A stretch of DNA of 64,000 nt, from assembly GCF_024346995.1 (NCBI RefSeq), contig NZ_AP024887.1:1550001-1614000 (forward strand), written 5' to 3'. The translations under genes and the position numbers were made by a program. The notes beneath the pieces are model-generated. The model searched no databases and had not been told where the DNA came from. It saw only the letters and a program-made list of their open reading frames with translations. Positions within the stretch are counted from its first letter, which is position 1; each line of letters starts with the position of its first letter. This document shows, in pieces, positions 59,820 to 64,000 of this stretch. The DNA comes from Vibrio palustris (GTDB lineage Bacteria > Pseudomonadota > Gammaproteobacteria > Enterobacterales > Vibrionaceae).

Positions 59820-60983
59820 ATGAATATTCATGTTGGCATTATCGATCAGGATCCAATTCGCCTGATCACACCATTACTCGATGATAGAATTGAGTGTTCC
59901 CAAATGGTATTTGTTGGTGATAGTGAGCAGATCGCTATTTATGAACGTTTAGAAACCGTTCTCAACAATCGTGGGATTAAAACAGAATTTTTTATGATTC
60001 CACCAGGCACCAATATTACTGACATCAAAAACAGTACTCGTAAGTTGGCCATCGACTTAAAATCTCGCGACGCTGATGTCTGCCTTAATGCGAGCTGTGG
60101 TGCAAGGCACCGTCTGCTTGCGGTTTACGAAGTTTTCCGTTCATATCACTGGCCAATTTTCGTGGTTGAACCCAATAGTGATTTGCTCTGCTGGCTATAC
60201 CCTGATGAAAATAAAGACAGACAAGTTCAAGATCATATTACAATCTCAGATTATTTGACTATTTTTGGGGCGCGTGGTGAATTTACTGAGCATCCAGTCT
60301 CTCCTCAATTAGATCGTAAGCTGTATGAACTCGGTGAGCGCTGGGCAAGCCATGCTCTTGAACTGGGCCCAGGACTTGCCACCTTAAATTACTTAGCAAC
60401 GACATGTCGTAAAGAGCAAAGATTGGATGTTGAGCTTTCTGAGAAACAGCAAGGTTATAGAGAGCTGGATATTTTATTACAAGACCTCGTCGGCGCACAA
60501 ATTGCCACATACGAAAATGGTCTTTTAACGTTCTTAAATGAAGACGCGCGCCGCTTTTCAAACGGCGAATGGCTAGAAACGTTAGTACATAGCACGGTAC
60601 GACAAATCCAAGACGATATGCCAACCATTCAAGATCGTTCACTCAATGTGCAAGTGTATCGTCAACGAGGCGATCGTGAAATTCGCAATGAATTAGATAT
60701 CGCCAGCGTGGTCAATAATAAGCTGCATATTATCGAATGCAAAACGAAAGGTATGCGCGATGATGGTGATGACACTTTATACAAGCTAGAATCATTACGC
60801 GATCTCCTCGGAGGCTTACAAGCCCGTGCCATGCTGGTCAGCTTTCGTCCATTGCGCCACAATGACATTACCCGAGCGGAAGACTTAGGGTTAGCTCTGA
60901 TTGGGCCTGATGAACTCAAAGATTTAAAGAGACACCTGACAACATGGTTTAAAGCCGCTGGTGGCCGTAGCCAAGACTTATAA
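59820..60983 (+). CDS. Stand-alone CARF-PD-(D/E)XK nuclease (VC1899-type, DUF1887)
   Basis: 387 residues from the ATG at 59820 (MNIHVGIIDQDPIRLITPLL). The N-terminal third is a Rossmann-like CARF domain (FVGDSEQIAIYERLETVL, LNASCGARHRLLAVYEVF). A middle helical region (about 180-260) links it to a C-terminal restriction-type nuclease: D293 in RNELDIASVV and E306/K308 in HIIECKTKG form the PD-(D/E)XK core. This is the family of V. cholerae VC1899, known from a crystal structure and related to Can2/Card1 effectors that are switched on by cyclic oligoadenylate. There is no CRISPR array or cas gene in the window. GAGG lies about 12 nt before the start. Confidence 0.88.
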   Translation: MNIHVGIIDQDPIRLITPLLDDRIECSQMVFVGDSEQIAIYERLETVLNNRGIKTEFFMIPPGTNITDIKNSTRKLAIDLKSRDADVCLNASCGARHRLLAVYEVFRSYHWPIFVVEPNSDLLCWLYPDENKDRQVQDHITISDYLTIFGARGEFTEHPVSPQLDRKLYELGERWASHALELGPGLATLNYLATTCRKEQRLDVELSEKQQGYRELDILLQDLVGAQIATYENGLLTFLNEDARRFSNGEWLETLVHSTVRQIQDDMPTIQDRSLNVQVYRQRGDREIRNELDIASVVNNKLHIIECKTKGMRDDGDDTLYKLESLRDLLGGLQARAMLVSFRPLRHNDITRAEDLGLALIGPDELKDLKRHLTTWFKAAGGRSQDL

Positions 60984-60992
60984 TGAAACATA

Positions 60993-61024
60993 AAAAAACC
61001 CTGATATCAGTATCAGGGTTTTTT
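60993..61024. terminator. Bidirectional terminator between the CARF gene and fadR
   Basis: Perfect 14-bp stem AAAAAACCCTGATA / TATCAGGGTTTTTT with a 4-nt loop between convergent genes. Confidence 0.93.
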
Positions 61025-61060
61025 GCTTTCTACGCAGACATACGCCCACATCTTATCTCG

Positions 61061-61900
61061 TTAACTATCATCTTCCGTGAAACTAGAAGGTAACGTTTTT
61101 TTCATTTCATTCCAAAGATGCGCGCTGTCTAAGCCGTATTGGCGAATGGTGTTCGGGAGCTGTTCACTGTTACCGCTCGCACAAATCGTCAGCAGATCAC
61201 GATAAAACTGCAAAGCTAAATGGCGGCTCTCAGGGCTAGAAAAGTAATAACTACCAATTCGGTCATACAGTTTTTTTAACCCATTAAAGATCAAACCATA
61301 AATTTGGTTACCAGAGTGAAACGCTAACCGTTGGAATAACATGTAATCATAAAAATTAAACGTTTTCGCCACTAGGTGCATTTCACGCGTTGTTTCATCG
61401 CAATCGACGTCTGGCTTGACGGTCTGTAAAATTTTGTCCGAAAAGGGAGAATGTGCAATAAACTCATCCCACGAAGGTGCATTCAATAACGACTCGCACG
61501 ATTCAATCACATTTTCTATCGTACGCTGTGAATTTTGCGGATTAACCTTAAAAGCGTAACGCATAAAAATTGGACTAATATTAGTACGTGCTGCGAGTAA
61601 ATCTTCAACGATCGACGTCGCGTTATCAGCATCTAATGTCATCAACGTATCAAGGATATGCAGTCCTGACGTCTCCATAAACTGATTCACCTTGGTGGGT
61701 TTACCATGCTGAATAGTCAACCAACCATCACGTGCTAAACGCTGTAATACTTCACGCAAAGTCGTACGTGTTACACCAATTAGCTCAGAAAGCTCTCGCT
61801 CGGCGGGTAAAATAGAGCCTGGGGCAAAACGGCCGTTCCAGATACTCTCAATAATGTATTTTTCCGCAAAACCTGCTGGGCTCTTTGCCTTAATGACCAT
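61061..61900 (-). CDS. fadR: Fatty acid metabolism regulator FadR
   Basis: GntR-family repressor of beta-oxidation and activator of fatty acid synthesis. It is 279 residues from the ATG at 61900 ([19 protein letters not shown]), about 40 longer than E. coli FadR. Helix-turn-helix: [20 protein letters not shown]. The extra stretch lies about residues 138-178 ([20 protein letters not shown] onward), the Vibrio-specific insertion that forms a second ligand site in V. cholerae. A longer in-frame start (61963) is unlikely. It is divergent from nhaB, as in E. coli. Confidence 0.94.
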   Translation of the reverse strand: MVIKAKSPAGFAEKYIIESIWNGRFAPGSILPAERELSELIGVTRTTLREVLQRLARDGWLTIQHGKPTKVNQFMETSGLHILDTLMTLDADNATSIVEDLLAARTNISPIFMRYAFKVNPQNSQRTIENVIESCESLLNAPSWDEFIAHSPFSDKILQTVKPDVDCDETTREMHLVAKTFNFYDYMLFQRLAFHSGNQIYGLIFNGLKKLYDRIGSYYFSSPESRHLALQFYRDLLTICASGNSEQLPNTIRQYGLDSAHLWNEMKKTLPSSFTEDDS

Positions 61901-62287
61901 TAAGTACTTTTCCAGTTTTTTATTTATGGGTCTAATAGGACTCATCATACCACCATACGTCATGAGTCGAAAACCATCTTCAAGAAAGTAATGAAATTCT
62001 TACATCATTTTGAATAACGATTAACAACTCAACGATTTCGGTTAGATATTGTCACAAAACACTCGAAGGTTTTATGTTTCAAAACATTTCACGGTCGACA
62101 AATGATGAGCAAGTAATGACACAAAAAACAATAAAACAACACCCAAATAAGAGATCACTCACACCTTAGTAATGAAAACAAAAAAAATCCATATCAAATA
62201 CAAGGGTTTTGATTGGTCAATAGTTTTACTGAAGAGCATAAGGTGGTTGTGATATGCTCATGATAGTTAAGCCTTGCAAGCATACTC

Positions 62288-62311
62288 AGTAAACATTCTT
62301 TAGTAAACATT
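62288..62311. repeat. Direct repeat AGTAAACATT, two copies 14 bp apart
   Basis: AGTAAACATT at 62288-62297 and again at 62302-62311, with 4 nt between. Such spacing suits a dimeric regulator or is chance in an A/T-rich leader. Confidence 0.6.
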
Positions 62312-62386
62312 GTGTACTTGTGTTTTAAATAGTGAACTAAATGAAGAGGATGTTTTTCAATTTGCTATGCTTAGGGCTTAGCCGGC

Positions 62387-62422
62387 GCAGTGCTAGGAAA
62401 AAGCGCCATCTTTTAGCACTGC
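62387..62422. other. 9-bp inverted repeat in the nhaB upstream region
   Basis: GCAGTGCTA (62387-62395) and TAGCACTGC (62414-62422), perfect, with an 18-nt loop. No T-run follows directly (TTAAAAGAC), so it is not an ordinary terminator. About 190 nt before nhaB. Confidence 0.6.
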
Positions 62423-62613
62423 TTAAAAGACAGTTGCGGTTTCTCGTTGTCTACTAAAAAGCTGAAGTCGATAAGCAAGCTCGCACTTTAAGTGGCTATC
62501 ATGCCCAAACTAAGCATGCTTAAACACACTGTGATTATTTCTTTTCAAACGACAAAGCTGTTGAATAGATAGGTATACCGCGTCTATACACATTAAAGAT
62601 AAGAGTTATTATC

Positions 62614-64000
62614 ATGCCAACCACTTTAGGACAAGCGTTTATCAAGAATTTTCTTGGCAAAGCTCCCGACTGGTACAAACTTGCCATTGTCGCGTTTCTC
62701 ATTATTAATCCTTTCGTCTTTTTCCTCGTTAGTCCCTTTGCTGCAGGTTGGCTCCTCGTTGTGGAGTTTATTTTCACCCTTGCTATGGCGCTAAAGTGTT
62801 ACCCACTACAACCAGGTGGTCTATTAGCGATTGAAGCGATTATTATCGGGATGACCAGTCCTGAACAAGTTAAACACGAACTCGTTAATAACATTGAGGT
62901 ATTGCTACTGCTGATTTTCATGGTCGCGGGCATCTACTTCATGAAACAACTATTGCTGTTTATATTTACGAAAATTCTCTTAACCATTCGCTCAAAAGTA
63001 GCGCTATCAGTCGCATTTTGTGTCGCTGCAGCCCTACTGTCTGCATTCTTAGACGCGCTGACCGTGATTGCAGTGATTATTAGTGTCGCGGTGGGTTTTT
63101 ATTCGATTTATCACAAGGTGGCGTCTGGACAAAGTTTTCATTCCAATCATGACCATACCAAAGACGAACACTTAAGTGAGTTAACTCGAGACGATTTAGA
63201 ACAATATCGTGGGTTTTTACGCTCTCTACTTATGCATGCCGGAATCGGTACTGCGCTTGGTGGCGTAACGACGATGGTTGGTGAACCACAGAACCTAATC
63301 ATTGCAGATAAAGCAGGTTGGCTATTTGGTGAGTTTATTTTGCGTATGGCACCTGTCACCGTTCCCGTGTTTATTGCCGGTATTATCACCTGCATTCTGG
63401 TAGAAAAATTCAAAGCGTTTGGCTACGGCTCCCCACTTCCAGCCAATGTTCGTCAAATCCTTGTCGATTTTAACCAGCAAGAACGTGAGAATCGTACCAA
63501 ACAAGATGTGGCTAAATTGTGGATTCAAGGCGCTATTGCGGTTTGGTTAATTCTTGGGTTAGCGTTGCACTTAGCCGCAGTCGGGTTAATTGGCCTATCA
63601 GTCATCATTATGGCAACTGCATTTACTGGTGTTATCGAAGAGCACTCACTGGGTAAAGCGTTCGAAGAAGCGATGCCGTTTACTGCTTTACTGGCCGTTT
63701 TTTTCTCGGTTGTCGCCGTTATCATTGATCAGCACTTGTTTACGCCAATCATTGATTGGGTATTGCACATTGAAGATAACGGTACACAGTTAGCGCTATT
63801 CTATGTCGCGAATGGTCTTCTTTCTATGGTATCTGATAATGTATTCGTCGGTACTGTTTACATCAATGAAGTTAAAGCAGCACTGATGCATGGCATTATC
63901 AATACAGACCAATTCGCAATGCTAGCTGTCGCTATCAACACAGGGACGAACTTACCATCCGTCGCGACACCGAATGGGCAAGCCGCCTTCCTGTTCTTGT
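62614..64000 (+). CDS. nhaB: Na+/H+ antiporter NhaB (cut by window edge)
   Basis: About 462 of an expected 510-530 residues are present, starting [20 protein letters not shown]; the 3' end is outside. Many membrane helices, e.g. [38 protein letters not shown] and [20 protein letters not shown], the last a conserved NhaB segment with the membrane aspartate. It exports sodium in exchange for protons, useful in a marine host. It is divergent from fadR, a conserved pairing. Confidence 0.95.
   Translation, partial: MPTTLGQAFIKNFLGKAPDWYKLAIVAFLIINPFVFFLVSPFAAGWLLVVEFIFTLAMALKCYPLQPGGLLAIEAIIIGMTSPEQVKHELVNNIEVLLLLIFMVAGIYFMKQLLLFIFTKILLTIRSKVALSVAFCVAAALLSAFLDALTVIAVIISVAVGFYSIYHKVASGQSFHSNHDHTKDEHLSELTRDDLEQYRGFLRSLLMHAGIGTALGGVTTMVGEPQNLIIADKAGWLFGEFILRMAPVTVPVFIAGIITCILVEKFKAFGYGSPLPANVRQILVDFNQQERENRTKQDVAKLWIQGAIAVWLILGLALHLAAVGLIGLSVIIMATAFTGVIEEHSLGKAFEEAMPFTALLAVFFSVVAVIIDQHLFTPIIDWVLHIEDNGTQLALFYVANGLLSMVSDNVFVGTVYINEVKAALMHGIINTDQFAMLAVAINTGTNLPSVATPNGQAAFLFL

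Larger units (their letters stand above)
61901..62613. other. 713-nt fadR-nhaB divergent region
   Basis: Longest gene-free stretch of the window. A/T-rich near fadR. It holds a 10-bp direct repeat (62288-62311) and a 9-bp inverted repeat (62387-62422), and a long leader before nhaB. No open frame of note was seen. A small RNA or structured leader is possible. Confidence 0.55.

Noticed and set aside
1..64000. CRISPR array, prophage or insertion sequence
   Set aside because: I looked for regularly spaced repeats, integrases and transposases in both strands and found none; the CARF gene alone is not evidence of a CRISPR locus.

Overview
The window reads as a stretch of the main chromosome of a marine gammaproteobacterium of the family Vibrionaceae, most likely a Vibrio. 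The evidence is gene content and order. nadA, tol-pal, cyd and ruv are followed by cysS/ppiB/lpxH, an OmpT-type porin beside dinG, pfl, prkA-yeaH-spoVR, kdsB-lpxK-msbA-comEC, lolCDE, a PlzB-like PilZ gene, mfd-csiV, ndh, lpoB, a VC1899-type CARF nuclease, fadR and nhaB. As I recall it, this matches one chromosome-1 segment of Vibrio cholerae. FadR also carries the longer Vibrio form. I cannot name the species. I see no rRNA, tRNA, CRISPR array, insertion sequence or prophage; almost all of the window is conserved backbone.

Layout. 1-6.4 kb: 3' part of nadA (cut by the window edge), then ybgC-tolQRAB-pal-cpoB on the minus strand (outer-membrane constriction at division). 6.4-9.6 kb: cydABX-ybgE (cytochrome bd oxidase) with its own terminator and an FNR-like box upstream. 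10-14.7 kb: yebC-ruvC-ruvA-ruvB and cysS. 14.8-16.6 kb: ppiB, lpxH, ychJ on the plus strand. 16.7-18.6 kb: a yccT-family gene and the porin. 19.1-22.8 kb: dinG-priC-rsmS and xthA. 23-26.1 kb: a four-gene basic amino acid ABC transporter. 26.5-29.7 kb: pflB and pflA. 29.9-31.2 kb: yfbU and a MipA/OmpV protein. 31.5-36.4 kb: prkA-yeaH-spoVR stress module. 36.5-37.5 kb: two GNAT genes that look like an insertion. 37.8-44.3 kb: kdsB-ycaR-lpxK-msbA-comEC and the divergent DUF2062 gene. 44.5-47.7 kb: lolCDE. 47.8-53.4 kb: PilZ gene, mfd, csiV and an acetyltransferase. 53.5-59.4 kb: ndh, ycfP, thiK, lpoB, ycfL, a COG3014 lipoprotein and hinT. 59.8-64 kb: CARF nuclease, fadR and the start of nhaB.

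Envelope biogenesis is the main theme. Tol-Pal, LpxH, KdsB, LpxK, MsbA, LolCDE, LpoB and CsiV together cover lipid A/LPS synthesis and export, lipoprotein release, peptidoglycan synthase activation and outer-membrane constriction. A second theme is low-oxygen metabolism (cyd, pfl, ndh). A third is DNA processing (RuvABC, DinG, PriC, XthA, Mfd, ComEC).

The parts most worth a second look are the free-standing CARF-PD-(D/E)XK nuclease with a two-tier inverted repeat in its leader, a terminator-like structure just before the pflB ribosome binding site, the prkA-yeaH-spoVR module with two hairpins between its first genes, the overlapping lipoprotein genes beside lpoB, and the inserted GNAT pair.
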